NCBI GenBank assembly: GCA_963422465.1
Contig: OY730172.1
Span: 3,968,001-4,032,000, forward strand
DNA from: Lichina pygmaea
Lineage: Eukaryota; Ascomycota; Lichinomycetes; Lichinales; Lichinaceae
Length of the DNA: 64,000 nt
Direction of reading: 5' to 3'
In this document: positions 37,582 through 48,801 of the stretch, in pieces
How the letters are laid out: every line of letters begins with the position of its first letter
Numbering within the stretch: the first letter of the stretch is position 1
The notes under the pieces: model-generated
What the model saw: the letters and a program-made list of their open reading frames with translations, nothing else
The model's database searches: none
Told to the model about the DNA's origin: nothing
Made by a program: the position numbers and the translations under genes

Positions 37582-39527
37582 CGTCGCTGCCAGACCCGTT
37601 TCTCGACCGACACCTCCAGCAAGACCCCGAGATGATCCTCGTCTGCCCCGTCCGCCTGTCCGTTCGTCGGCGGCACAGGTCACTCTCGATGGAAGTAGAT
37701 CTCCGTCGGCGATGGCGGGATACGTGTCACTTCTTTGCTCGAACCTCGGGGCGAGCAAGAGCAACGGTACGAAAGAGGAGCTGCTATTGATCGATGTCGT
37801 CGCTGGTACAGCTTCTAGCTTGCCCGGGGCTCTGCCGGTGTGGTGATGAGATTGTCTTTGGTAGTTGAGTGCTTTTGCTGTACGGAAGTAGGTACGAAAT
37901 CGGTTGTTGTGGTTGTTGGAATTAGAGCGGAGAAGCAGTCACGGAAGTAAGGCGAGCGGGGGAGCTACCGAACATGATGAGGTCATTTTCTTCGTCTGCT
38001 CGCTCCGTTGCTACTTGTGTACGACATCTTATTCACAAGAAACTCTACCCGGAGGAATCACACGTGAGGTGCTTCGTCAGATCTAGCCATTTCATTTCTC
38101 ATGATATGAACAGAAGCTCACCGAGTAGGTCACTTGATCAGGGGGCAATCCGTTTGATCGGGTAGATGAAGGCTAGCCCAAACATGACATCAAACCACCT
38201 ACCGTGCTGTCTAGTTCAACCACGAGTATAGTTCAGTGTACAAGCTACTCTTTACTCCTTACAGGCCTGTGAACACGCAACGCAAAGGCTAGCTGTAGAG
38301 GCTTCTACCTACTGTGATCCTGCTTCACCTCGGCATTCCATGATCACGCTTCGACCTCGCTTACTTTAGAGCGTCGGCTGGACTGAGATCCAAACGTAGT
38401 GAGGTAGAACAGAACCGGACATACCCAAGACACAAGGCTCTCGATGCTCAACAGAGACAGTGCTACGCGACTTGGGTCTAGTTTGTTAGGAGCGATAGAA
38501 GCCTAGATACAGTGATATCAGCCTCGGGAGCCGTCTGGGTTGCCTGTTCGAAGCACACACGGTGGGGATGATGATACGCCGGACACCCTTGTCCGGTCCC
38601 TCGCGGTCGATGCTGTTGAAAGAACGGTGGATGTTCTTGCACACGCTCGTCAAGGTCAGCGTGGACCAGAGTGTTGATGCACGCGGAGAAGTCTCTCGAC
38701 GCTTACGTTCATCGGGACAAGCAGGCAGCCGTACAAGCCGGTGGTATGTGATGCGAACGAAAGAAGACAACGACAACGGCCGTGGCAAGCAACGGTCGTC
38801 AAGAACGATGGCACGCCAGACCGCGGCAGACACCTACGGGACCGCGGGCTGTCGCCGTGACGGAATCCCGAGGCAGAGGTGGACGGCAAGAGCGCCAGGC
38901 TCGACTCGGACGACGAGACGACGAGTCGGACGATGCCTGCGGGGCCGGACGCGGCCGGGTCCCCGACGGAGGAGCGATACGGTGGATGCCAAGACCGAAT
39001 CCGATCGGGAAGATCCGTGCGTGAAGACAGATACGCCCAGCCGGGTCGATGATCATTGACGAAAGAGCCGAAGGAGATAAGCTGAGATGATTTCGAGATA
39101 CGGTGTGCAAGATGGCAGGTGCGAAAAGAAAAGAAATCCAAGAGGTCGTGATGGTTCGACGCTTCATCCAAAACCGAGTAACCCCCCGCTGCCCTCTTCT
39201 GATGCGACAAATGCTTCCGGATCCGAGACCCAACGAGAACACCTTCCCATCATGTCCCAAGAAACAAGGCGCCATCCCGCGACCTTTCCCGTCGTTTTCG
39301 TAGTCCAACCTTTCTTCCGCCGGCGGGCGTATATCGACATGCGAACGTAGCGGCACCAGATCCTGCATTCCGGTCCGGTCCGGTCCGGTCCGGTCCGGTC
39401 CGGTCCGGCGCGCAGCTGCAGCGAATCAAGATGTTTTGTACAAGATGTCCGACGGGCGAGACGTCATCGAAAGAAGTAGAAGAGTCGTGGGTCAAAAAAG
39501 GTCGGTGGGAAGGTAAGATCGGGACGG
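37582..39527. other. 1.9-kb region without recognisable genes; CGGTC array near its end
   Basis: Plus-strand frames antisense to the small mitochondrial gene and a 165-residue Arg/Thr-rich frame (38562-39059) show no family content. A pentamer array lies at 39371-39408. Confidence 0.45.
39371..39408. repeat. CGGTC pentamer microsatellite, about 7.6 copies
   Basis: Perfect tandem CGGTC units, about 120 bp beyond the stop codon of the minus-strand gene ending at 39528. Confidence 0.88.
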
Positions 39528-40210
39528 TCACCATCGTCGGCCGTTGAACGGACTCAGCGCCGGCGAGATGGAGTCCGGTCGACTGGGCAGGCGCATGCCG
39601 GTGTGGGGGTTGACGATCGGGATGGGATTGCGAGCCCGGGCCGCCGAGGGCTGGTGCAGCTTGGTCTGCGGCGTCGTCGACTGGTGCGGCGGAGAGAAGT
39701 GGGAGAACGGACTCGGCGCCGCCGGCAGCGAGGGCGTGGGCGCGGCAGGGTGGCTCGGCCGCGCCTGCCGCTGCAACGGGGACGTGTCGGGCGAGTTGCT
39801 CGACAGAGACGACCGATCCGAGGACGACGGCGACGACATGTAATGGAACTGCGCCGACAAGAGACCAGTCAGCCCGGCGTCGGCGCCGACAGGGGTAGGC
39901 CGCGGACGCTCACGTCGTCTTCCGTCAACAGGGCCGGGCAGAACTCGAGATCGTCGTCAAGGTCGAAGGACCGACCGGCCTCGAAGCGGGTCCGAAACGC
40001 GGCCATCGAGGCGGCCTCGTGAAGCTCCTTCATGCTTCGGACGCCTCGAAAAGGCTTGTGGGTCGGCTGGGTCGAGCCCAGACGGGGCCCCCGCCTGGAA
40101 CGACCGCCATGGCCCGTCGCGTGCGACGACATGGCCGAGGCCGAGGTCTGGTGATGCAGCGCCGACGTCGGTCGCTGTTGGGACGAGTAAAAGTACGAAG
40201 AAGACGCCAT
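39528..40210 (-). CDS. Conserved fungal protein of unknown function, two exons
   Basis: Exons are 40210-39914 and 39848-39528 with a 65-bp intron (GTGAGC/CAG, phase 0); the protein is 205 aa. It is Ser/Pro-rich and probably largely disordered. Its conserved core is KPFRGVRSMKELHEA, FRTRFEAGRSFDLDDD and LEFCPALLTEDDFHYMSSP. The C-terminal motif is RARNPIPIVNPHTGMRLPS near the end. From memory the same two motifs recur in uncharacterised proteins of filamentous ascomycetes, in the same order. No catalytic or membrane feature is seen, and function is unknown. The RSFDLDDDLEFCP segment looks like a short linear binding motif; that is speculation. Confidence 0.78.
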
Positions 40211-42351
40211 GAGGTCGGTGCTCGAGCGGCCAGGACGACGGGGCGGCGGCTGGTGCGTCCAAGACCAGATGCCTAGCGGGGCGCTTCACGGACCGTCGTC
40301 GACGTTTTGGCGGTCGTCTCGAATTGCGCTTCGTAGGCCCGTCCGCGGTCGGTCTCTCGCTTTGTGTCCCGATTCTTCGCCAACAATTCCAGCGTAGGTG
40401 CGGTCCCCCGGACCTGGCCGTTGGAAAGTAAGAAGCAGGGATTGCGGTACCGGTTCAACAAACGACCGGTCAAGATATTCGGAGTCGTCGTCCCGACAAG
40501 GAGGAGAAGAATAATACGGACGAAAAAGAAGAAGAATGAGGATGAGAAGAGGCCGGAGAAGTTCTGTGTGGGCGGAGGTGGTGGACCGATGATGTTTAGC
40601 CGGTCGTCCGGAGAGGGCAGGAAGGAGGAGGACGAGAGAAGAGTCGGTGTGAAATGGGGATGGGGATGGGGATGGGCCGACGAGACCGACCGAGGGGCGG
40701 GAACGAAAAGAAAAACAACGGACAAAAATAATTAATCCGAGGGTGGTTGGGGCGATTCTAGCCAACCAGAAAAAAGAACGGTCGGAGTATCGACGTGACT
40801 GGAGGAAAAAAACGGCAAGGTCGGGGGAGTGGGACGGCATAATAAGCGGAAGAAGGAGAGGTTTTCTATCGGCTTCCAAACAACCCCCACCCCCTCAGTG
40901 GCCTCCCCGGGGCGCAAAGTGGATCTGGTAGATACGCACGGTAGAGGCGAGCGCGCGCCTGCGGCTCCCGCTGGGACCAGGTTTTGCCGTCAAAGCAGCA
41001 GGGGATTCCTGGCCGAAGGAGAGATGATAGACGGACGATCCGCCCGTTCGGGGGTGGCGGAGCGCTTAGGCTGCCACCCGGTGCCACCGCACCCCTCCCT
41101 CAACTCGAACGTTAGGGCTAGCGCGCTGCTGCGACCGCGGACGGGGCCTAGGACGGCCCACGGTCCGATATGAAAGCCTCTAGCCGGCGGGAGTACGTAC
41201 GTACTTCGGTACAGTACGGTAGACGGCGGCGCAGTAGAGTACGGTAGAGGGCCATGGCACGCCGCCGTACAGTGCCGGGTTGGGCTAGCGTGACCGCCCA
41301 GTGCCGCCCCCGCTCCGTGTCGCTTGATGCGTGTCGGCTCCTCATTCCCCAGGATCGATCACGAGGACGGGGATGGCGCGCTCACGTGATCGGCCCCGCG
41401 ACCTCGACGGTACGTCCGATCCGGTCGACCGTAGTGGTCCTGCAGCGGTTCCCTCGAGGTCACGTTTCGGCCTCTCCGATTGTCCTGCACGGCCTGGTCT
41501 AAAATCAGCGCCCGACGGTACGCGGGCCACCGCATGCAAAGCCAGCCGACGCGACGTACCTGCGGTCCTCTCCCCCTGCCCTCCTGCCGGTCGTCGTGTG
41601 CTGCCGCCATCGCCACTGGAGGACGGCGGCGTGTCTGAGCGGCACGAGGCAGCCCAAACGCAGCCGAATTTCAACCAATGGGAAATTGGAGAATTCGGAA
41701 ATGTCTCAGGATGAAGAAAAAGTGCTCACGCGCCCGGACCATGACTATCGACTCGAGTAAGCTCGGCTGCAGGAACGACGAGGGGGACCCCCGCCAAGTA
41801 TGACCGGCTTGTACTGAGGAGGTACCCATACGTCGACCCAAACTCACTGGTTCATGCAACAGCACGCAGTTCCAAGCCCTCACACGCGCCTCGATGCTTC
41901 TGTGACGTCTCCGGCTCTTATCTTAGCGGTCTCCGACGTTACGGGCAGAGGTGTCGGAGACTGCCTTCGTACTTTCGCGCCGTTACTGTAGGCGCCTTCA
42001 GTTAGCCGCGAGGTACGTATGTACGTACTGCCGTACGTATGCACAGTACTCACAGTACTCGGATGTACGGAAGTACATAGGTACAGTACTCACGTTACTC
42101 GTACGAACGACGCCACGCAGAGACTGGGATCACCTGAGCGTGCGGAGGTCCAGCCAGGCGTCTCGAGACTTTTGCCACGGTATTAGTCATCGAGTCGGCA
42201 GAGATCACGTGCTACCAGGCCGCAGCACCTTCTCGTGAGCCCCTGGTGTTGCCGTTCCCGACGATGAAGACCCCTTCTGTCGCAGGCCGCCGGTCGTCGG
42301 TCGACCGTGGGTCGACCGTGAGGTGCCTTTGTCGAGGCCGAGAGAAACGCG
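40211..42351. other. 2.1-kb intergenic region, GTAC-rich
   Basis: Lies upstream of the 205-residue protein gene and beyond the cyclin C stop. There are CT/GA-biased stretches at 40500-40720, and dense GTAC palindromes at about 41192-41250 and 42012-42105. No gene could be supported. Confidence 0.45.
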
Positions 42352-43486
42352 TCATTTTGACCGTTCGAGTTGCTGGGCCTTGACGAAGCGGCCGATCTGT
42401 TCGGCGCAGAGGCGTGCGTTGTACACCTCGCACGCCTCGTAGAGCGAGATCATCTCCTGCGTGCAGTCGACGATGGCGTCCATGTCGACCTCGCTCTCGG
42501 CCACCCACGCCGTCCAGCGCTGCAGCTTGTCGTTGGGGGGAGCTGCTCCCGCAGGAGCAGGGGGTCCAGCCGTGCCCTTGTCCTTGTCTTTCCCCTGGCC
42601 CTTGCCCTTGCCCTTGCCGCTCGCGACGCTGCCGACGGTCTGTTTGGTGGCCAGCGTGGTCGATGCCTTCTTCAGGCCGCCACCGGCACCGGCGGCAGCA
42701 CCCGCACCGCCGTCCGTCGATGGCTTCAGGCCCACGGTCAGGAAGACGGCGGCGACGGCGACGACGTGCGGTGCGTACAGCAGCGGTAGATCCGTGAGGT
42801 AGTGATCGTTGATGACCGACCACGCCAGCGACCTCTCGTCCGCCGAGAGCGATAAGATCCGCTCTAGCTCGGTGAGGGTTCGGTACGGATGGTGGACGAT
42901 GAGTTGCGACCTCATCTCCGAGATGAGCCAGAACTCGCACTCTCCGATCTTGGCCGTGTCGACCGCGTTGAGATCTGTCGTGCTCTGTAAGCGAGGGTCG
43001 GACCTGCCTCGATACCACCGACGAGAGCGCCTACCGGGCCATGAGTTCCGGGCTTCGTTGACCACGACCCGAACGTGCTGCGGACACTCCTCCATCTTGG
43101 CGGCCAGGTACAACGCCGTCGCGAGCACGAGGTACGGGTTCGTCTGTCGAATCTCGACCTTGAGGTAGAACCGACGGACGTAGACCTGCGCCGTCGCCTG
43201 GGCTTGTTGCCGCAGCTGCAAGCGCCGTCCCAGCTTTGCAATCTCTGCCCTCCGTCGGAACGGTCAGACGTGGTGGTCTCGCAGACGGACGGATCGCGGG
43301 CCTCTCCCAAGAAGTGAGATACGTACGGTCTCGGAAGAAGATGCTCAGGAGCCGACGTTCCGGCAGCTGGTACTGCTGGATGAGGCTCCACTCTTCCCTC
43401 TCCCGCTGCGCTCGCGTCTGTGCGAGCTTCTGTTTTGTGAACAGCCAGCTTCGATACTGTGTCGAGGCCCAGTAGTTGGCCGCCAT
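42352..43486 (-). CDS. SSN8: Cyclin C (RNA polymerase II Mediator kinase module), three exons
   Basis: Partner of Cdk8 in the Mediator kinase module in the nucleus. Exons are 43486-43327, 43244-43035 and 42974-42352; introns are 82 bp (GTACGT/CAG) and 60 bp (GTAGGC/CAG). The protein is 330 aa. It begins [18 protein letters not shown], diagnostic for cyclin C. The cyclin box follows ([51 protein letters not shown]). A second cyclin fold is interrupted by a Gly/Ala/Lys low-complexity insertion (about residues 204-265, with [14 protein letters not shown]) and resumes at [19 protein letters not shown]. The insertion is the odd feature; fungal cyclin C proteins vary in this loop. The end is KAQQLERSK. 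Confidence 0.93.
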
Positions 43487-43773
43487 CTTCCTACGTCTGC
43501 TGCGTCCAGGACGGTGCGGCCTAGCGGCGATGTGGAGATGAGACCAATCTGGCTTGGTCCGCGGTAGCGATCGGAAGCTCGAACGTGAAGGAACGAAGAC
43601 CGTCGATGTCACCAGACCGGCCCGGCAACGCGTCCATGTTCGCGAGTCCCGCTTTTCTTGGCCGTGGTCTCTTGCAGGAAGGCCGACTCAAGATGCAGCT
43701 GCTTTTCGGTGCACGCCGCAAAGCGTCACCGGCAAACGTCGCTTGCAAATCTCATCTGGACCTAGCACGAGTA

Positions 43774-43813
43774 CCGTAGCCGATCACATGACGGTCGATA
43801 TCCCATAACGAGC
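43774..43813 (+). repeat. Left terminal inverted repeat of the pogo-like element
   Basis: 40 bp, beginning CCGTAGCCGATCACATGACG. It pairs with 45817-45856 with 36 of 40 positions identical. Confidence 0.92.
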
Positions 43814-43850
43814 GATAATGTAAAAATTGACCAACATCTTCAATCACCAT

Positions 43851-45691
43851 GGAAAAGCCGTACAACGACCGAATACGTTGAAGCATAATGTCAGCCGCCA
43901 GGCTCTTTCACAGCGTCACAAAGGGGAAAGCACCTCCCGAGCAAAAGCAACCTCGAACCTTCGACAAGCTCTTACCGGGGCTCAGGAAACTATGCTTGTA
44001 GAGCGGATCAGTACTCCAAGTGTCCTGCAACTCCCCAAGATCTCGCAGAACGTATCGCTGAAAAGCCTCTTGGAGAGTGCTGGACACGACGCTTTGTTCA
44101 ACGTCATTCTGAGGTACTTGAAAGTATCTACCTCAAGCCAATAGACAAGCAACGCAAGTAGGCTGAGTCTGTGTCTTAAATTGAGCCTTTCTGCAAGCCG
44201 GTATTTTTTTTTCTAGTCTCACTTACGAATAACTACTAACTTTAACCTAGTTGCGTGAGACTATCGAGAAATATCACATCGCGGCGGAAAACATCTACAA
44301 TGTTGATGAGAAAGGCTTCCTCATTGGTCAAGGACATGCCTCCAGACAGATTGTCGACAAAAAAGCTCGGAAAGCTGGCAAGATACTCGGTGCCAACCAG
44401 GATGGGAGTCGGGAGTTTGTGACTCTTGTTGCTTGTATTCGAGCAACTGGAACATACATCCCCCACTTCTCATCTACCAAGGACAGTCGTACGACCTTCT
44501 AGACACTTGGGTTGATGATCTGAATGGAGCAGAGGCATATTTTGCTGTCTCTGAGAAAGGGTGGACGAACAATGACCTAGGTCTTCAATGGCTAGAGAAG
44601 GTCTTCAATAAATGTACTAAAGCAAAGGTAGGATGCAGCCGTCATCGTCTTCTTATTGTTGATGGTCATTCCAGTCATGTCAATCTTGCTTTCCTAGAAT
44701 ATGCTGATGCCAATGGCATTATTGTTCTTGTTTTCCCTCCTCATACTACGCATCGTTTGCAGCCTCTTGATGTTGGTCTTTTCTCTCCCTTGGCCAAGCA
44801 GTATTCCCATGAACTTGATCTTGTGATGCGTGATAGTCTGGGGATTACGTCAATTACCAAGCAAATCTTCTGGTCTCTTTTCTATTCTGCTTGGAAAAGA
44901 AGCTTCACAGTTAAGAACATTCTGTCAGCTTTTGAGACTACCGGTATCTTTCCTATCGATTCTTCTAAGGTTCTCAATACTCTAAACCCCCCCCCCCCCC
45001 CCCCCCCCCCCAGACACCGCACAGACCTGCCCCTACCCAAGCTAAAACTCCTGTAACACTCATTTCTTTTCGTTACGCTATTCGGATGCAGAAAAAGGAC
45101 CCTTCTGCGGAACGTCTTGAGAAGATTGAGGCAGGCTTTGCAAAGGTGATTGCAGAGCGAAATCTGGAGAAAGTAGCTGTTGGTCAGCTCAAAACAGCTC
45201 TCAGGGTGGAGAAGAAGAAGAAACAACGAGGAAAGCGACTTAATTTGCTCGGAGAGGAGGATGTTGGACCACAAGTCTTCATCCCGACTGCAATCCAAGT
45301 TGCTCAAGCTAGAAAAGCTGCCAAAGAGGAGGAAGAGGAGCAAAAGAAAGAAGAGAAGGAGAAGAAGAAAGAAGAGGCAGTACAGCAACGCCTGAAAAAG
45401 CAGTCAGAGAAGGAAGAACGACAGACAGCAGGAGAAACTGCCCGCCAACAAGCACGAGAAGAGAAGGCAGAAAAGCAAGCAGAAAAGATGGCTAACAAAG
45501 AAGCCAAGAAGCGGGCAGAAGAAGAGAAGGAAGTTCAGCAAGCTGCAAGGAGTGCTAAAAACCCTTCCCAAACAACAAAAGAGATGCCTGCTGCTGATGA
45601 TGGTGAAGATGAGGGGTGGGAGGATGACGAGGTCCCAAGGACCACTTCACATGGTCGTGTCTTGAGAAAACCATCACGCTTTGTACAATAG
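43851..45691 (+). pseudogene. Pogo/Fot1-type transposase remnant
   Basis: Several frames together show a DDE_1 transposase. An N-terminal region has a DNA-binding-like segment (SQRHKGESTSRAKATSNLRQ, then LTGAQETMLVERI). The catalytic core is split over two frames: AAENIYNVDEKGFLIG holds the first Asp, RHRLLIVDGHSSHVN the second, and HRLQPLDVGLFSPL the third. A Lys/Glu-rich coiled C-terminal tail ends GRVLRKPSRFVQ, typical of Fot1-like proteins. Two in-frame stops (TAG, TAA) lie at about 44158-44180. A one-base shift lies at about 44460 in a C tract, and another lies at the 25-nt poly-C run (44987-45011). An intron-like stretch with TACTAAC and CTAG lies at about 44201-44250. The protein is therefore not expressible as it stands. 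Confidence 0.88.
44987..45011. repeat. Poly-C run, 25 nt, inside the transposase remnant
   Basis: Uninterrupted cytosine tract at which the transposase reading frame changes. Its length may vary or be misassembled. Confidence 0.85.
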
Positions 45692-45816
45692 ATTTCTATC
45701 GCTCAATATCTGTTCTCTATATGCTACTCTATCTTATACTCAAATCTGAGATGACTCTGACTATTGGTAGTTGAGTAATTCCAAAAATTGTCGAGGAGGT
45801 CATCAGTCGGTCGAGT

Positions 45817-45856
45817 GCTCGTTATCTGATAACGACCGTCATGTGATCGGGTACGG
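45817..45856 (-). repeat. Right terminal inverted repeat of the pogo-like element
   Basis: Reverse complement begins CCGTACCCGATCACATGACG. It pairs with 43774-43813 and is followed directly by TA. Confidence 0.92.
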
Positions 45857-46400
45857 TAAGCTTCACTTCAAGACGACCGGGGCGCCTCGAATCCCTACCT
45901 CGTACATGCCTCCATGGCCGTCTCAAAGAGAGGGGCTGGATGGACTCCCGTGACTCCCTATGAGCTGACACTAACGCTGCTAAAAGGCCGTTTCCGCTGG
46001 GGACTGCACCCCTCGTACGTACGAGGTTAGAAGGTATCTTTGTGCGGGATACTTGGTACGAGGTACCTCGTGGCTCCAGTGTTGTATGGCCGGGCAGCGA
46101 GTACTTTCATGGCCATAAGTTCGGTGCAAGTCGTGGTCCCTGACGCCGCGCACCTCTCCCATCACGGCGGCTCGCTCATCCTCCTTTGATCTTGCCCCCC
46201 GGTGTACCTCATACACCTCGAGACGAAGCTGTCTCAGGAGGCGCCTGAACCGCCTGACGGCCGTGCTTGACGTTAGATGTGACGACCACGTGCGAAGACC
46301 GTAGATGCAGACTCCATGGCGTGCTCGCGGTTTTCGCCTTCACCAAGCCTTGCGACCATGATCCTCTCCGTCGACTGCGCAGTCCCCAGATGATGACGAG
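45857..46400. promoter_or_regulatory. Upstream region of SAL1
   Basis: No gene is seen in 540 bp. A GTAC palindrome cluster (CTCGTACGTACGAGG at about 46012-46026, GGTACGAGGTACC at about 46055-46067) precedes the SAL1 start by about 340-390 bp. Confidence 0.4.
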
Positions 46401-48801
46401 ATGGCGAACGATAGGGAAGAGTCGGTGGATGCCATGATAGATCGGCTATGGTGCGTCTTGGATGTCAGAGGGAGGGGTCAGATCGACGCACATGGCCTCC
46501 GAAGGGGGCTGAGGAAGATCGATCATCGTGAGCCGGGCCCGTCCAGCAGCAGCGTTCGAGAGCCCGTATCCTATGGCTGATCGCCCTGGATCCGTAGCCT
46601 TGAAGGATGCCGACGACCTCCTGCGTCACGTCTTCGAGGCCGTAGATGTGAACGGCGACGGCAGAATAGTGTACGAGGGTGCGTGAAGTGCGCGATGGCT
46701 TCTTCTGTCGTGGATCCGTGTCGTCGTGCCCCTGTCGACACGCCCCCATCTCGGCCCATCTGATGCCGATGCCCCTTCAGAGTTTCGCGATTTCGTAAGG
46801 CAGACGGAGCAGGAGCTGCGCATCCTGTTCGATGGCATCGATCGTGACCGCAACGGCCAGCTCGACAAGGCCGAGCTGCGGGGCGCCTTTGCCCGCGCCG
46901 GTCTGGGAGTGTCCAACGCGAAGCTCGACCGGTTCTTTGCCGAGGTCGACGTCGATCGTGATGGGGTCATCAGCTTCGACGAATGGCGGTGCGTTCCTGC
47001 CTCTGCCTTTTTTATAGCATGCTGCTTCTGGCCGCCTTGGCTGAACACGTGCTCGCTGGCCGCTGTGCCTCTAGGGATTTCCTTCTCTTCATTCCCGTCG
47101 ACCGACCGAGCTTGAGCGCCGTTCTTTCGTACTATTCCGCCGCCGTCACCTTGACCTCGGAAGGTGACGTGCAGCTGGGCAATGAGACGATCCAGGGCCT
47201 AGGTAGAGATCCATTCTCATTTTTACTGCATCGGTATCATGCGCGAGGACCGCCGGCGCCGCACCTTGGTCTCGATCCTTGTCCGAGACGACATCGCGGC
47301 GTTCACAAGCACCTGGCCCTGGCCCGATTCTGGGCTCGACCACCTCACGCTTCTCCCGTCCGCCAACCACAAGTCGTCATGGACTGCTCGGCCGAGACGA
47401 TCGAAAATCCGCCGCTGGATCCCTTGGAAGCGATGGAGTCGATGCTGGCCGGCAACCTCGCTGTCGTTCTGAAGCCGGCACTGACCAGTGTGTTTCCCGA
47501 CCCAGGATATTTCGTGGCCGGCGGCATGGCGGGCTTTGTCTCTCGCACGGCCACGGCCCCCCTCGATCGCCTCAAGGTCTACCTCATCGCGCAGACGGGC
47601 GTCACGCGGGCGGCGGCCGAGGCGGCGAAGCAAGGAGCCCCGATCGAGGCCACCAAGAAGGCCGCTCGACCCTTGGTCGAGGCCTCGAAAGCGCTCTGGA
47701 GGGCAGGCGGCATCCGCAGTCTCTTTGCTGGTGCGTGCTCACCACACTCCTTCTGTCGTCCCCTGCTGTGCTCACGTGTTGCAGGCAATGGTCTCAACGC
47801 CGTCAAGATCATGCCGGAATCGGCCATCAAGTTCGGGTCGTACGAGGCGAGTTCCGTCCCGGCCGGATCCCGCTGATATGTGTGGCTGCCACTGACCGGC
47901 GCAGGCGTCCAAACGGGCCTTTGCCCGACTCGAAGGCGATGCCGACCCTAAACGGCTCGGGTCGGTGTCCAAGTTCCTGGCCGGTGGGGTCGCAGGCCTC
48001 ATCTCCCAGTGAGTAGCGGGCCGAGTGTGGGGGCGCGCTCCGCTCGTCGCTGACCTTCGCCTTCCAGGGCCGTTGTGTATCCCATCGATACGCTGAAGTT
48101 GTGGGTGCTCGTTTCCGTACGTCCATCCTCTCCGATGTACTGACGCGACCTACCCCAGCCGTATGCAGTGCGAGACGGTCGAGGGCGGCCTCCGGGGCAA
48201 TCGTCTGATCGCCAACACGGCCATGAAGATGCTCTCGACCAGCGGCGTTCGGGCCTTCTACAAGGGTCTGCCGATGGGCTTGGTCGGCGTGTTCCCGTAC
48301 GCCGCCATCGACCTCGGCACGTTCGAGTACCTCAAACGCACCCTCACGTGGCGCAAAGCCCGCCGCAGAGGCTGCCACGAGGACGATGCCTCGCTCGGCA
48401 GTTTCGCGACGGCCGGCATCGGGGCCGTCAGCGGCACCCTGGGCGCATCGATCGTCTACCCGCTGAACCTGCTCAGGACCCGTCTTCAGGCTCAGGGGAC
48501 CGCCATCCATCCGGCCACGTACACGGGCATCCTGGACGTCAGTCGCAAGACGGTGTCCCGCGAGGGACTCCGCGGCCTGTTCAGAGGCCTGACACCGAAT
48601 CTGCTCAAGGTCGTTCCGGCCGTGTCCATCGTAAGCTGCATCCTTCTTACATCCGCTCTTCCACGCCTGCTGTCCATCGAGGCTCAACCTCCCAAACTCC
48701 CGAATTGGCCCTCCCTTCGCCCGGTCTACCAATTCTAACATGCCTCTCAACAGAGCTACGTCGTCTACGAGCACTCCAAACGACTCCTCAGCTTGAACTG
48801 A
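46401..48801 (+). CDS. SAL1: Calcium-dependent mitochondrial ATP-Mg/phosphate carrier (SAL1/SCaMC type), nine or ten exons
   Basis: Inner-membrane adenine-nucleotide carrier with an N-terminal Ca2+-sensing domain. Exons are 46401-46527, 46598-46678, 46781-46988, 47075-47730, 47785-47846, 47905-48008, 48068-48100, 48159-48630 and 48754-48801, giving 596 aa. An additional in-frame 171-bp intron (47203-47373) would give 539 aa, nearer to yeast Sal1. EF hands are DVNGDGRIVYEEF, DRDRNGQLDKAEL and DVDRDGVISFDEW, plus a degenerate first one (DVRGRGQIDAHGL). The carrier repeats carry APLDRLKVY, YPIDTLKFRMQ and YPLNLLRTRLQ. The intron at 47847-47904 must use a GC donor (GCGAGT) to join GSYE to ASKRAFARL. 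The protein ends SYVVYEHSKRLLSLN. All phases are consistent. Confidence 0.93.

Larger units (their letters stand above)
43774..45856 (+). mobile_element. Decayed pogo/Fot1-like DNA transposon with 40-bp TIRs and TA duplication
   Basis: The left end CCGTAGCCGATCACATGACG (43774 onward) and the reverse complement of the right end (45856 backward) match over 40 bp with four mismatches. The flanking TA at 43772-43773 and 45857-45858 is the expected target duplication of the Tc1/mariner-pogo superfamily. The interior (about 2.08 kb) encodes a DDE_1-type transposase in pieces. The strong TIR similarity suggests a fairly recent insertion, while the coding region is already broken. The element lies between cyclin C and SAL1 and interrupts no recognised gene. 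Confidence 0.93.

Noticed and set aside
38562-39059. 165-residue Arg/Thr-rich plus-strand frame
   Set aside because: Low-information composition, several overlapping frames of equal quality and no recognisable motif.
45180-45395. Lys/Arg-rich 71-residue plus-strand frame
   Set aside because: Alternate frame of the Lys/Glu-rich tail of the transposase remnant.
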